Part shown: piece by piece, positions 9,323 through 17,990 of the stretch
Position numbering within the stretch: position 1 is the stretch's first letter
Layout: each line of letters begins with the position of its first letter
Made by a program: the position numbers and the translations under genes
Notes under the pieces: generated by a model
The model's database searches: none
Told to the model about the DNA's origin: nothing
What the model saw: only the letters and a program-made list of their open reading frames with translations
DNA from: Aeromonas veronii bv. veronii
GTDB taxonomy: Bacteria; Pseudomonadota; Gammaproteobacteria; Enterobacterales; Aeromonadaceae
Length of the DNA: 64,000 bases
Reading direction: 5' to 3'
Assembly (NCBI RefSeq): GCF_000820225.1
Contig: NZ_CDDK01000005.1
Span: 20,883 to 84,882 of the forward strand

Positions 9323-10209
9323 GGCCAGACTCCATAAGCCAGGGCGCACCCCAGCAACAGTAACAGGGGCCACCAGCGCCGTGGCGCAAAGCGGCGGGCA
9401 TCGTCGGTATCGCGAATGGCGAGCCGTACCAGACGGCTATCGACCTGACGCACACCCTGACCATAGGCCAGCATCAGGCACTTCTGCGCCAGGATATTGA
9501 TCAGTCTCGGGATCCCTCGCGATGCGCGCCACAACAGACGCATGGCGCGACCTGCAAACAGCGGTGCCCCGCGGTAACCGGAGACCTGCAATCTGTGCTC
9601 CAGATAGGCGCGGGTCTCGTCAAAACGCAGCGGCCGCAGGCAGTAGGAGAAGCCAATCCGCTGGCGCAGTTGGCGCAGATGCGGCTTGCCCAGTCTGGCA
9701 TCCAGCTCCGGCTGGCCGAACAGCACGATCTGCAGCAGCTTGCTCGACTCGGTCTCGAGATTGCCGAACAGGCGGACCGCCTCCAGCGTCTCGTCCGGCA
9801 GCGCTTGCGCCTCGTCGATCAGCACCACCACCCGGCAGCCCTGCTGGTGCAGGCTGATCAGGTGACGATGGATACGATCGGTCAGATCCAGCTCGCTCTG
9901 ATCCCGTACCGCCAACCCCAGCTCCAGCGCCAGCGCGATGCGCAGCTCGGCCGGAGTGAGGTGGGGATTGGGCAACCAGGCAAGCCGCACCGGACGCGCT
10001 TCCGAGCCCAGCTCGCTGAGCAACTTGCGGCAGAGCAGGGTCTTGCCGGTACCCACCTCGCCGGTCACCTTGATAAAGCCCTCCCCCTGCGCCAGCGCCC
10101 AGTTCAGCACCTGCAGCGCCTCTTCGTGAGGCGGCAGGCCGTAGTAGAAGCCGGTATTGGGAGTGAGGCTGAACGGTGCCTCCTGCAGGCCGAAGTGGGT
10201 CAGGTACAT
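9319..10209 (-). CDS. mshM: MSHA biogenesis ATPase MshM (ExeA-like AAA)
   Basis: A 296-residue ExeA/GspA-like AAA ATPase. The family opening MYLTHFGLQEAPFSLTPN is present. Walker A is GEVGTGKT (about 50-57) and Walker B is VVVLIDEAQ (about 127-135). The C-terminus has a hydrophobic segment (WWPLLLLLGCALAYG). ExeA-type proteins help insert or assemble the secretin in the outer membrane, consistent with mshL immediately upstream. It overlaps mshN by 4 bases. Confidence 0.92.
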   Translation of the reverse strand: MYLTHFGLQEAPFSLTPNTGFYYGLPPHEEALQVLNWALAQGEGFIKVTGEVGTGKTLLCRKLLSELGSEARPVRLAWLPNPHLTPAELRIALALELGLAVRDQSELDLTDRIHRHLISLHQQGCRVVVLIDEAQALPDETLEAVRLFGNLETESSKLLQIVLFGQPELDARLGKPHLRQLRQRIGFSYCLRPLRFDETRAYLEHRLQVSGYRGAPLFAGRAMRLLWRASRGIPRLINILAQKCLMLAYGQGVRQVDSRLVRLAIRDTDDARRFAPRRWWPLLLLLGCALAYGVWP

Positions 10210-10301
10210 GAGACCTCACCTGCCACGGCAAGCAAGCAGCCTGTGCAGGCAAGGCAGCACAGGCCGTTCGGGATAGGGGTGACCGTATCTGGTGTCATGG
10301 G

Positions 10302-11975
10302 TCAGCCCTTGGCCGGATACCACTTGTCGAGCAGCTCGGAGGAGCGTTGCAGCTCGTTTTGCCAGGTATCTTTCTCCACCACGGTCGGTTTGAGCATGAT
10401 CACCAGCTCCACCTTCTTGGTGCTCTCGCGGCGGTTGGTAAAGGCTTCACCCACCCAGGGAATATCCCCCAGCAGCGGCACCTTGCTGACGATCTCCTGC
10501 TTGTCGGTCTTCATCAGGCCGCCGATAACGATGATGTCACCGTTATTGGCCTGCACCACGGTATCCGACTCACGGATCGAGCTCTTGGCGAGCGGCAGTT
10601 GCAACTTGCCACCCGAGGTACCCATGTCGATCACCTTGTTTTGCTCTTCGGTATCGATAACCGAGGGATGGATATGCAGCAGCACCTTGCCCTCTTCATC
10701 GATCTGCGGCGTTACGTCCAGTGCGATACCGGAGAAGAAGGGGGTCAGCTCCACGTTAGGCGTCTTGTCTGTGCCCGTCGAGGTAGTGGTAATGGTGGTG
10801 GACGCATTGGTGACGTAATACTCGTCCGTCCCCACCTTGATCACCGCCTTCTGGTTGTTGGTCGCGGTGACACGGGGACTGGAGAGGGTATTCACATCGC
10901 CCTGGGTCTTGAGCAGGTTGACCGCCACATTGAAGTTGCCATCAGAGATCTTGAAACCGGCGCCGCCACCCAGCGCACTGAAGATCTGGTTGGGGGTGCT
11001 GGGCAGCTGAGTATTGGCAAGCGACTGGCCACCGGTAATCCCCTTGTTGCCATCCCAGCTGGCGGAGAGACCGCTCCAGTCCACCCCCTGCTCATACCCT
11101 TCGTTGAGGGCAACTTCGATGATCCGTGCCTCCAGCACCACCTGCCGCTTGAGGTGACTCTCGGACTGAGTCAGGAATTCACGCACTGCCTTGAGCTCTT
11201 TCGGATAGGCGCGGATGGTGACCAGACCCGCCTGCGGGCTGGTGATCACGGCGCGACCGTCACCCGTGCCAATCAGGGTCTGCAGGGAGTCGCGCAGATC
11301 GGTCCAGTAGTCGCTGTTGGTGTCAGTCTCGATTCGGGTACCGTTGTTGTTGTCACCGCTCGAGTTGCTGCTGGTTGAGCTGTTGCTGCCGCTGTTGTTG
11401 TTCGACGCACTGTCAAAACTGCTGTCGCTGCTGTTATTGCTGTCATTGGCCGTCACCCCGCCGGTGCTGACCGAGGTGCGGGAGAGACCACGACGGGACA
11501 TCATCAGGTAGTTGACCGGGATGGTTTCGGTGCGCAGGCCCGCCGGATAGATATGGAAGACATTGCCCTTGCGCTGCACGTCGAAGCCGTACATGTCGCC
11601 CACCACCGCCAGCACCTCTGGCAGAGTCACATCCTTGAGCTCGACGGAGACCTGCCCGGCCACCCCGGGGTGAACCGCCACGCTGTAGCGGGAGCCCTTG
11701 AACAGGGAACCGAAAAACTCTACCGCCTCCACGTCGTGAGCCGCGATACGCAGCCGCTTCTCCGGCATGCCGACCGGCATCTGCGGCCGGTTCAACTGCA
11801 GCAATTCACTTTGCACCGATTTGGGCAACGCGGTCAGAGGGGCAGCCTGTTTCTGCTGTTCGTTCATGGCCTGTTTGAGGGCATCCTTCGCCTGGGTCGG
11901 CTCGGGGTGCTGATACGTGGTACAGCCTGCAGCCATCATGGCCACGGTGATCAGACAGAGACGGTGTTTTTTCAT
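10302..11975 (-). CDS. mshL: MSHA secretin MshL
   Basis: A 557-residue secretin. The N-terminal lipoprotein signal has a lipobox (MMAAGCTT). A secretin/TonB short N-terminal domain and an N1-like domain follow, then a Ser/Asn low-complexity loop (about 170-220) and the C-terminal secretin beta domain with the typical VPLLGDIPWVGEAF near 500. It forms the outer-membrane channel through which the pilus emerges. About 70 bases separate it from mshK, and about 92 bases from mshM. Confidence 0.94.
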   Translation of the reverse strand: MKKHRLCLITVAMMAAGCTTYQHPEPTQAKDALKQAMNEQQKQAAPLTALPKSVQSELLQLNRPQMPVGMPEKRLRIAAHDVEAVEFFGSLFKGSRYSVAVHPGVAGQVSVELKDVTLPEVLAVVGDMYGFDVQRKGNVFHIYPAGLRTETIPVNYLMMSRRGLSRTSVSTGGVTANDSNNSSDSSFDSASNNNSGSNSSTSSNSSGDNNNGTRIETDTNSDYWTDLRDSLQTLIGTGDGRAVITSPQAGLVTIRAYPKELKAVREFLTQSESHLKRQVVLEARIIEVALNEGYEQGVDWSGLSASWDGNKGITGGQSLANTQLPSTPNQIFSALGGGAGFKISDGNFNVAVNLLKTQGDVNTLSSPRVTATNNQKAVIKVGTDEYYVTNASTTITTTSTGTDKTPNVELTPFFSGIALDVTPQIDEEGKVLLHIHPSVIDTEEQNKVIDMGTSGGKLQLPLAKSSIRESDTVVQANNGDIIVIGGLMKTDKQEIVSKVPLLGDIPWVGEAFTNRRESTKKVELVIMLKPTVVEKDTWQNELQRSSELLDKWYPAKG

Positions 11976-12045
11976 GTAATTAGGGCACCCTGACTTGCAA
12001 TTAAACTCGATAAAGCCGATTCACCTCTCGAGAGGCAAGCACGAC

Positions 12046-12375
12046 TCAAACCCGGATCTTGCTGGCAAACAGTGTTACCGCATGGCGTTTTCCCGCCTTT
12101 TCCAGCACCACGGCATCGGCATTGATGGCCACCAGCGTATAGCCGTCCACCTGTTGCCCGACCCGATAACTCTTGCCATTGAGTACCGCCAGTGCCGGGC
12201 CATTGCCCAGCACCACACTCTGCAGCTTCGGCAAACCGGCACTGTTCTCGCCGGTCGCACGGGCGCCAACCGCCACATCAGCCAGTGGCGCGGTGGGATC
12301 CTGCAATACTTCGACCTGCTCCGCCTGTACCAGCAAGCTGAACAGGCAACAGCACAACGCAAACACTCTAGCCAC
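12046..12375 (-). CDS. mshK: MSHA biogenesis protein MshK
   Basis: A 109-residue exported protein with a signal peptide (to LLVQA/EQ), then a small PilP-like or type II secretion GspC-like domain (DPTAPL, LNGKSYRVGQQVDGYTL). This pattern is typical of proteins linking inner-membrane components to the secretin. It overlaps the end of mshJ by 8 bases and precedes mshL. Confidence 0.88.
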   Translation of the reverse strand: MARVFALCCCLFSLLVQAEQVEVLQDPTAPLADVAVGARATGENSAGLPKLQSVVLGNGPALAVLNGKSYRVGQQVDGYTLVAINADAVVLEKAGKRHAVTLFASKIRV

Positions 12376-13015
12376 GGATAAACTCCTTGCTGGTACTCAA
12401 GGTGTAGATCTCCATCTCCACCACCGCGCCGGGATAGGCTTTGACCTGATAGTCGAACTGCTTCCAGTAGAAGTGGCGCGGCAAGGCTTCCAGCGCTTTA
12501 AGATATTGATACACATCGAAATAGCCGCCTTCAAGCTGAAGCCGGATACCATGCTTGTAGAGATTGACCTTCTGCTCCCCCGCCATCAGCGGGGTAGGCT
12601 CCAGCGAACTGAGGGCCAGCATATGGAGATTGGCGGAGCGGGAGAGCAGCGCCTCCAGCACCAGCGGCATCTCGTGCGCCGGGATCAGATCGACGGTCTG
12701 GGCCTTGAGCTTATCGTCGATCCGGGCCAGATCCGCCTCGACCTGCGCCAGCTGGTCGCGAACTCCCTGATTGGGATCCCGCTTGAGCCGGGCCTGTTTG
12801 CCGAGGTTTTCCAGCTCCATGATCTCGAGGTCGCGCTCGGCGGCGCTCAGGGCCATGCGATCCTGCTGCAGGCGAGTATCGGCGCCATCGAGCCAGCCGT
12901 AGAGTCCGGCCGCGCCCAGCAGCACCAGACCAGTCAGCAGGATCAACACCCGCTCCCGCTGGCTCAACACGGCGATACGCTGGCCCCATGCCTGCCACTG
13001 TGCTTTCAGGTTCAT
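12368..13015 (-). CDS. mshJ: MSHA biogenesis protein MshJ (PilO-like)
   Basis: 215 residues with one transmembrane helix near the N-terminus (VLILLTGLVLLGAAGLYG), a coiled-coil segment (about 45-105) and a ferredoxin-like periplasmic domain. This is the architecture of PilO-type alignment proteins. The start overlaps the stop of the preceding PilN-like gene by one base. Confidence 0.88.
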   Translation of the reverse strand: MNLKAQWQAWGQRIAVLSQRERVLILLTGLVLLGAAGLYGWLDGADTRLQQDRMALSAAERDLEIMELENLGKQARLKRDPNQGVRDQLAQVEADLARIDDKLKAQTVDLIPAHEMPLVLEALLSRSANLHMLALSSLEPTPLMAGEQKVNLYKHGIRLQLEGGYFDVYQYLKALEALPRHFYWKQFDYQVKAYPGAVVEMEIYTLSTSKEFIRG

Positions 13016-13611
13016 CAGGGTTTCTCCCGCGCAATGCCGCTCAACTGGAAGGTCAGACGGCCTTCCTTGTCACGGCCGAGGGTCAGTTCACCAAACTCCT
13101 TGCCCACCAGACTCGGGGTCTGCTTGAAGCGATTGACCCAGGCCGGCACATCCTGACTGCGTCCGGCAAAGCCGGAGAGGTTGATCCGCCCTTCGTTGAT
13201 CTCGATGCGCTGCAACGAGAGGTTGCTGTTGCGAATGCGGGAAAGATCCGCCATCACGCTGGCATAGCCCTGGGATTTTTGCAGGGTCAGGCTGCCCAAT
13301 TGGCGCATCAGCCCCTGCTTGGCCGTCAGCTCATCCTGCTTGTTGACCAGTTGCTGTTGCAGCCGGGGATCTGCCTGATGGCGCGCCAGCTCGGCATCGA
13401 GCCGCTGCGCCTCGCTGCGCTTGAGTTCCAGCTCGGCAGAGCGCTGCGCCAGCGCCCGGCTGACCTGCTGCTGCTGCCAGCTGTAACCGACACCCGTCAA
13501 CAGGATCAGCAGCAGCGCAAAGCCCCATACCAGCGCCATCTGATTGAGGCTGGCCCACTGCCGCTTGGGTCGAAACTCGGCGCCATAGAGGTTTATCTGA
13601 CGTTTCATCAC
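13015..13611 (-). CDS. mshI2: Second MshI-type protein (PilN-like)
   Basis: 198 residues. The conserved PilN-like opening MKRQINLYGAEFRPKR is followed by a transmembrane helix (LVWGFALLLILLTGVG), a coiled coil (about 50-105) and a small periplasmic domain. PilN-like proteins bind PilM-like proteins through the N-terminal INLY peptide, which fits the preceding MshI. It overlaps mshI by 4 bases and mshJ by 1. MSHA loci often annotate both genes as MshI. Confidence 0.85.
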   Translation of the reverse strand: MMKRQINLYGAEFRPKRQWASLNQMALVWGFALLLILLTGVGYSWQQQQVSRALAQRSAELELKRSEAQRLDAELARHQADPRLQQQLVNKQDELTAKQGLMRQLGSLTLQKSQGYASVMADLSRIRNSNLSLQRIEINEGRINLSGFAGRSQDVPAWVNRFKQTPSLVGKEFGELTLGRDKEGRLTFQLSGIAREKP

Positions 13612-14471
13612 GCATCCTCCCCGATGGCGGCGGCATAGGCCGAGAGGTATTCGACGCCAGCCAGCACCGCCTTGTTGGCCATGGCGGAGACGGCAAAGCC
13701 GAAGGTCTGCTCCATGTGGCGCACCAGGGTACCGATAAAGGGCGAGGCGACGGCAAACTGCATCTGTCCCAACTCGGGCAATTTCAGCTGGCCCGCCAGA
13801 TAGTCAAGAGAGCGCTGGATCTCCAGCGCCAGCGAGTCGAGCAGCATGCTGTCCGGCTCATGCTCCCCGGTCAGGCTGGTAAAACCGCGCAGCTGGCGGG
13901 AGAAGCAGAGCCCCCCCTGATGGAAGACCAGCAGTTGCAGATCCTGCCCCTTGGGCTGCCACAGCAGCATGCGCACGGTCTCGTCCGCCTCATAAAGAGA
14001 GGTCAGTGCCAACTCGTCGCTAATGATGGATTGCAGGGTGGCAATACCATTGATGGCATCGGCCAGCAGTTGCACCCGGCTCTTGGGCAGGCAGATCACA
14101 TTGATGCGCGGACGACCGGCAGGCGGGGTGGGCAAATCGACATAATCCATTGCCAGTTGCAGTACCGGCTCGCTGACATAATCTTTTACCGCCCAGGGGA
14201 GCGCCCCCGCCATCTCGGCATCGGGCACTGCGGGTTTGTCGATCTGGATCTGTTGATAAAGGCTGGCGGCGAGGGCTACCCGCACCTTAGACTTGGCCAG
14301 CCCATGACGACTGAACAGCTCATTGATGGCAACAGCCCACTCCTGTGGGCCGTTAATAGAACGAGTCGCAAAAACGGGGGAATTGCCCACCGCTGCCAGC
14401 ATGATCCTGTCATTGGCCAGCAACAGCCCCACCTGGCGGCTTGGCGTCGATCGCCTGAACAGTTGTTTCAT
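13608..14471 (-). CDS. mshI: MSHA biogenesis protein MshI (PilM-like)
   Basis: A 287-residue cytoplasmic protein with an actin-fold/PilM-like layout: a VGLLLANDRIMLAAV start and no membrane segment. It probably forms the cytoplasmic ring that binds the PilN-like partner encoded next. It is the first gene of the mshI-mshF transcription unit here; an 86-base gap to the divergent desulfhydrase-type gene should contain its promoter. Confidence 0.87.
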   Translation of the reverse strand: MKQLFRRSTPSRQVGLLLANDRIMLAAVGNSPVFATRSINGPQEWAVAINELFSRHGLAKSKVRVALAASLYQQIQIDKPAVPDAEMAGALPWAVKDYVSEPVLQLAMDYVDLPTPPAGRPRINVICLPKSRVQLLADAINGIATLQSIISDELALTSLYEADETVRMLLWQPKGQDLQLLVFHQGGLCFSRQLRGFTSLTGEHEPDSMLLDSLALEIQRSLDYLAGQLKLPELGQMQFAVASPFIGTLVRHMEQTFGFAVSAMANKAVLAGVEYLSAYAAAIGEDA

Positions 14472-14557
14472 GTGAGCTCGCCCATCAATAGTGGTTAAAT
14501 GTGTGAAATATTAACATAAACAGCAAATTAGCTTCCATATAAAAGACGGACTCACCA

Positions 14558-15481
14558 TTGCAAGCCAACCTTTCCGCCGAGTCAGAGGGTCAAGCCATCC
14601 TCCCTTCCCCCCTGCAACGCCTCCACCATCCGTTGCTGACCCGCTATGGTGTCGAGCTGTGGTGCAAGCGTGATGATCTGATCCATCCGGCCATCTCCGG
14701 CAACAAGTGGCGCAAGCTCAAGTACCACCTGCTGCATGCCAAAGAGCACGGCAAACGGCATCTGCTCTCGTTTGGCGGCGCCTACTCCAATCATATCCAC
14801 GCGCTGGCGGCAGCGGGGTCCCAATCTGCTCTTCGTACTACCGGTATCATACGGGGCGAATATGACGCCGTCAGTAACTCTACCCTGCGGGATGCCCGGC
14901 GCTGGGGCATGGATCTCGTTTTCGTCGACCGCCAGAGTTACCGGCGACGGCAGGATCCCGACTGGCTGGCCCAATTCGATGCACCCGATACCCTGATCGT
15001 GCCGGAAGGGGGTAGCAGCCCGCTGGCCATCCCCGGGGTGGCGGAACTGGTCGGCGAAGTGCCCTTCTCGCCAGATCTCTGGGTACTGCCCTGCGCCAGC
15101 GGCGGCACTCTGGCGGGCCTGATCGCTGGCAAACGGGATCGGGAGCAGATCCTCGCCATTGCGGTACTGAAAGGAGGCGGCTTTATCGCTGACGAGGTGT
15201 GTCGCCTCCATCCCGCGGCTGCCAATATCCCCGGCTGGCGCATCGCGCTCGATCACCACGATGGTGGCTACGCCAAATTCAGCCCGGCCCTCTGGCAGTG
15301 GGTGCAAGATTTCAGTGCCACGACCGATCTGCCCCTTGAGCCTATCTACAGCGGCAAGGCGATGTGGGGGCTGTTTCGCGAACTGGCGGCGGGCCGCATC
15401 GCCACCGGCAGCAAAATCGTCTTCATCCACACCGGCGGTATGCAAGGGCTCGTCGGGCTGCGGGAGCAGGGCCGACTGTGA
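14558..15481 (+). CDS. PLP-dependent D-cysteine desulfhydrase / ACC deaminase family protein
   Basis: 307 residues. The PLP-lysine motif is SGNKWRKLKY (Lys about 50), the substrate Ser/Asn-His motif is SFGGAYSNHIHALA, and a phosphate-binding Gly-rich loop (CASGGTLAGLIAG) follows. This is the fold type II family containing D-cysteine desulfhydrase and 1-aminocyclopropane-1-carboxylate deaminase; the substrate cannot be decided from sequence. Translation appears to begin at a TTG, since no early in-frame ATG exists. It lies on the opposite strand between mshH and mshI, where many MSHA loci have mshH and mshI adjacent. An 18-bp-stem terminator follows. Confidence 0.85.
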   Translation: MQANLSAESEGQAILPSPLQRLHHPLLTRYGVELWCKRDDLIHPAISGNKWRKLKYHLLHAKEHGKRHLLSFGGAYSNHIHALAAAGSQSALRTTGIIRGEYDAVSNSTLRDARRWGMDLVFVDRQSYRRRQDPDWLAQFDAPDTLIVPEGGSSPLAIPGVAELVGEVPFSPDLWVLPCASGGTLAGLIAGKRDREQILAIAVLKGGGFIADEVCRLHPAAANIPGWRIALDHHDGGYAKFSPALWQWVQDFSATTDLPLEPIYSGKAMWGLFRELAAGRIATGSKIVFIHTGGMQGLVGLREQGRL

Positions 15482-15514
15482 ACCCCGCCTGACGGCAACC
15501 GCAAACAGCACCGC

Positions 15515-15554
15515 AAACAACAGAGGGTCGCCCCAAGGCGACCCTCTGTTGTTT
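15515..15554. terminator. Bidirectional intrinsic terminator
   Basis: A perfect 18-bp stem (15515-15532 with 15537-15554) around a CCAA loop, with A-rich 5' and T-rich 3' sides, so it can work in both directions. It lies between the convergent desulfhydrase-type gene and csrD. Confidence 0.85.
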
Positions 15555-15557
15555 ATC

Positions 15558-17486
15558 TCAATCACCAGCCGGTTCCAGCACCAGCCGCTGGGGCTCGGCA
15601 AACCAGGGTCCCTGCCCGGCATGCACCCCGAGGTGGCGCAGCATCTTCCACTCGTCGCCACTCTCCACCCCCACTGCCAGCACCCGGGTGCGGGTATTGG
15701 CGCAGCCACCGACCAGACTACGTACCGCCATCTGGTTGACCTGACGGGCATGGATTTCCCGTACCAGGCTGGGGTGCAGCTTGAGGAAGTTGATCTCGAA
15801 CTCCTTGATGTACTGGGTGCTCACCACATCCTGACCGGCATGATCGATGGCCAGCTGGCAGCCCAGCATCCGCAGGGAGCGCAGCGGCCGCTTGAGCGCC
15901 TCGAAGTGGCGGGTCACCTGAGATTCCGAGAGTTGCAGGATCAGCCGCTCGTTGGTGCTGCGCGGCAGCTGGAACAGGGCGAAGAAGAGCCAGCGCTGGA
16001 ACTCGCGGTTGAGCAGGCTCTGGGCACTGAGGGTCAGACTGATGGGGCAGCTCTGCTCGGAGCGCTGGCGCAGCAGGGCGAGGGTCTGCTCCGCCACCAA
16101 CCGATCCAGTTGCAGCAACAAGCCCACCTTCTCCGCCATCGGCATGAAGATCCCCGCCTGCAAAGCCCGTCCCTGCTCGTCGTGCAGATAGGTGAGCAGC
16201 TCCTGCTGCAACACCACCTGCCCCCGATCCTGCTGGATCGGCTGGGTATAAAATTCGATGCCGTGCTCTTCGAGACGGCGGCTGATCAGGGTGCGCCAGC
16301 GTACCGTCCCCTTGCTGCTCTGCTCCTCATCCAGCTGCTTCTCGTAGAGGAACCAACCGTTGTGGCCTTGCAGCCGGGCACTCTTGAGGGCCAGCTCCGC
16401 CTCCTCCTGCACCTTGAGCAGGCTGTCTTCTGCCTGATAACAGACGGCGCCGAGATAAACCGCTGTCTCGGGGTTGACCTCCTGCGGCCAGTGCAGCCGT
16501 TGCAGGCTCTTGAGCAGCTGGTTGGCGCTATCCACCATCTCGCTCTCGGACATATTGGGCAGCAACACCGCAAAAACCTGACCGGCATAGCGGGCCTGCA
16601 GGGCACCGTTGTGTTTGCGCACGAAGGCACCTATGGTGGCGCTCGCCTCCATCATCAAATCGTGCCCCAACAACTCGAACTGATCGGCCTCCAGCTCCTC
16701 CAGACAGGCGAGATCGATCAGCAGCACGCCGCCGCTCATCACGCTCGCCTCCATGATGGCGCTCTCCAGCCGGTTGTCGAAAAACAGCCGGTTGCCAATG
16801 CCGGTCATCTTGTCGACGAAAGCGTTGCTGCGAATGAAGTTGTCGAAGCGGCTGCGCTCCTTGCGGGCATCAGCCAGCTCGGCGAGCAGATGATCGAGGG
16901 CCTGACTGGCGGCCACCGGCCACTCTTCGGCGGGGTCATGGCTCAGTTTGGAGAGCTTGTCATCGAGGATCAGCTGGGCACGAATGCCCAGCAGCTCGGC
17001 CCCGCGCAACTGCTGGCGCAGCCAGCGGATGGAGTACCAGAGACCGAACACCACGATAAAGATCCCCAGCGAGATGCCGGACATTGCCTTGATGGAGTAT
17101 TCCGCCTCCTTGAAGGGGCGCTCCAGTTTGAAGTTGGCCTGCATGCCGGCCTGATGGGGCAGCGGGTGGCTGTATGGTTGCAGCAGCTGTTCGTCGACCG
17201 GATTGCGCACATCGCGGAACCAGTAGACCCGCTGGTTATTCTGGCGCACCTCCAGCTCTACCACATGGGCAGCCCGCAGCAGGGTGGGCAGCCAGTGACT
17301 CATATCTTCCATGTCGTGAGCAACATCGAGCTGCTTGTCGAGCACTTCGACCAGCGCATCGACCTTCTTTTGCTGCAACTCCATGCCCAGCTCGCGAAAG
17401 CTGAACACCCCGCCAATCAGCACGGTCGCCATGGCTGCGATCACGCAAAGGGTGATAAATGAGACAAGCTGTGTAGTGAGTTTCAT
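15558..17486 (-). CDS. csrD: CsrD/MshH: degenerate GGDEF-EAL RNase E regulator
   Basis: 642 residues. Two transmembrane helices (about 8-28 and 137-157) flank a periplasmic region. A HAMP-like/coiled-coil segment follows, then a GGDEF domain and an EAL domain. Both look catalytically dead: the GGDEF site reads RYAGQVFAV, and the EAL start reads QQELLTYL, with later catalytic motifs altered (AIDHAGQDV replaces DDFGTG). This is the CsrD/MshH family, which in E. coli directs RNase E decay of CsrB/CsrC RNAs. The start at 17486 has GGAAAGG upstream. In other genomes mshH heads the MSHA locus; here one gene separates it from mshI. Confidence 0.92.
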   Translation of the reverse strand: MKLTTQLVSFITLCVIAAMATVLIGGVFSFRELGMELQQKKVDALVEVLDKQLDVAHDMEDMSHWLPTLLRAAHVVELEVRQNNQRVYWFRDVRNPVDEQLLQPYSHPLPHQAGMQANFKLERPFKEAEYSIKAMSGISLGIFIVVFGLWYSIRWLRQQLRGAELLGIRAQLILDDKLSKLSHDPAEEWPVAASQALDHLLAELADARKERSRFDNFIRSNAFVDKMTGIGNRLFFDNRLESAIMEASVMSGGVLLIDLACLEELEADQFELLGHDLMMEASATIGAFVRKHNGALQARYAGQVFAVLLPNMSESEMVDSANQLLKSLQRLHWPQEVNPETAVYLGAVCYQAEDSLLKVQEEAELALKSARLQGHNGWFLYEKQLDEEQSSKGTVRWRTLISRRLEEHGIEFYTQPIQQDRGQVVLQQELLTYLHDEQGRALQAGIFMPMAEKVGLLLQLDRLVAEQTLALLRQRSEQSCPISLTLSAQSLLNREFQRWLFFALFQLPRSTNERLILQLSESQVTRHFEALKRPLRSLRMLGCQLAIDHAGQDVVSTQYIKEFEINFLKLHPSLVREIHARQVNQMAVRSLVGGCANTRTRVLAVGVESGDEWKMLRHLGVHAGQGPWFAEPQRLVLEPAGD

Positions 17487-17990
17487 GCGCCTTTCCGTAT
17501 GCCCGGCATCATCCATGTCGCCTCATGGTAGCAGCGGCGGAGTCACCATCACTATGGACGGGGATCCCGCTTCTGCAATTTAAGCGGGCAAGCATAACCC
17601 AAAGCAGAGGGAGAATACCAAGGATGACGGGCTACAGACGCGGGAAAGGGCGGGATGACAGACAGAAAAATGGTCCCTCAAAGGGGACCAAAAGGAACAC
17701 TCATATCAAAACTAACACTCTGTGCTACTGACAAAAAACAGATACAGGAGTATTGAACACACGGTGAGTCAAACCGCAGGGCTACTCTAATGCAGTTCGG
17801 ATAAGCTGAGCAATTGTCATTTATGACAGGTCAGCGATTGAAGCTAGCCAAAGTTAATAATAAACACATTTAAAATCATGCAGTTAAAAAATCAATCAAC
17901 AAGTGTGACAAGTCGGACTCAAATTGATTGCACTAATGCTCTATGATGGCAAAGTCCATTTGTGTCTCATGAAACTGGCAGGTACTTCCT
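17487..17990. other. Intergenic region between divergent csrD and EAL genes
   Basis: About 500 bases with no convincing gene. The right two thirds are AT-rich and should hold promoters for both genes. A hairpin with a T-run on the minus strand lies at 17672-17689 and is listed separately. I see no repeat or RNA family that I recognise. Confidence 0.5.
17665..17689 (-). terminator. Putative minus-strand terminator in csrD upstream region
   Basis: GGTCCC (17672-17677) pairs with GGGACC (17684-17689) around TCAAAG. On the minus strand it is followed by ATTTTT. No annotated gene on that strand ends here; it could end a short leader or small RNA transcribed toward csrD. The stem is only 6 bp. Confidence 0.4.

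Noticed and set aside
15261..17462. A 733-codon plus-strand frame antiparallel to csrD.
   Set aside because: Its composition (His, Gln and Leu-rich) is typical of antisense to GC-rich genes; csrD on the minus strand has clear domains.
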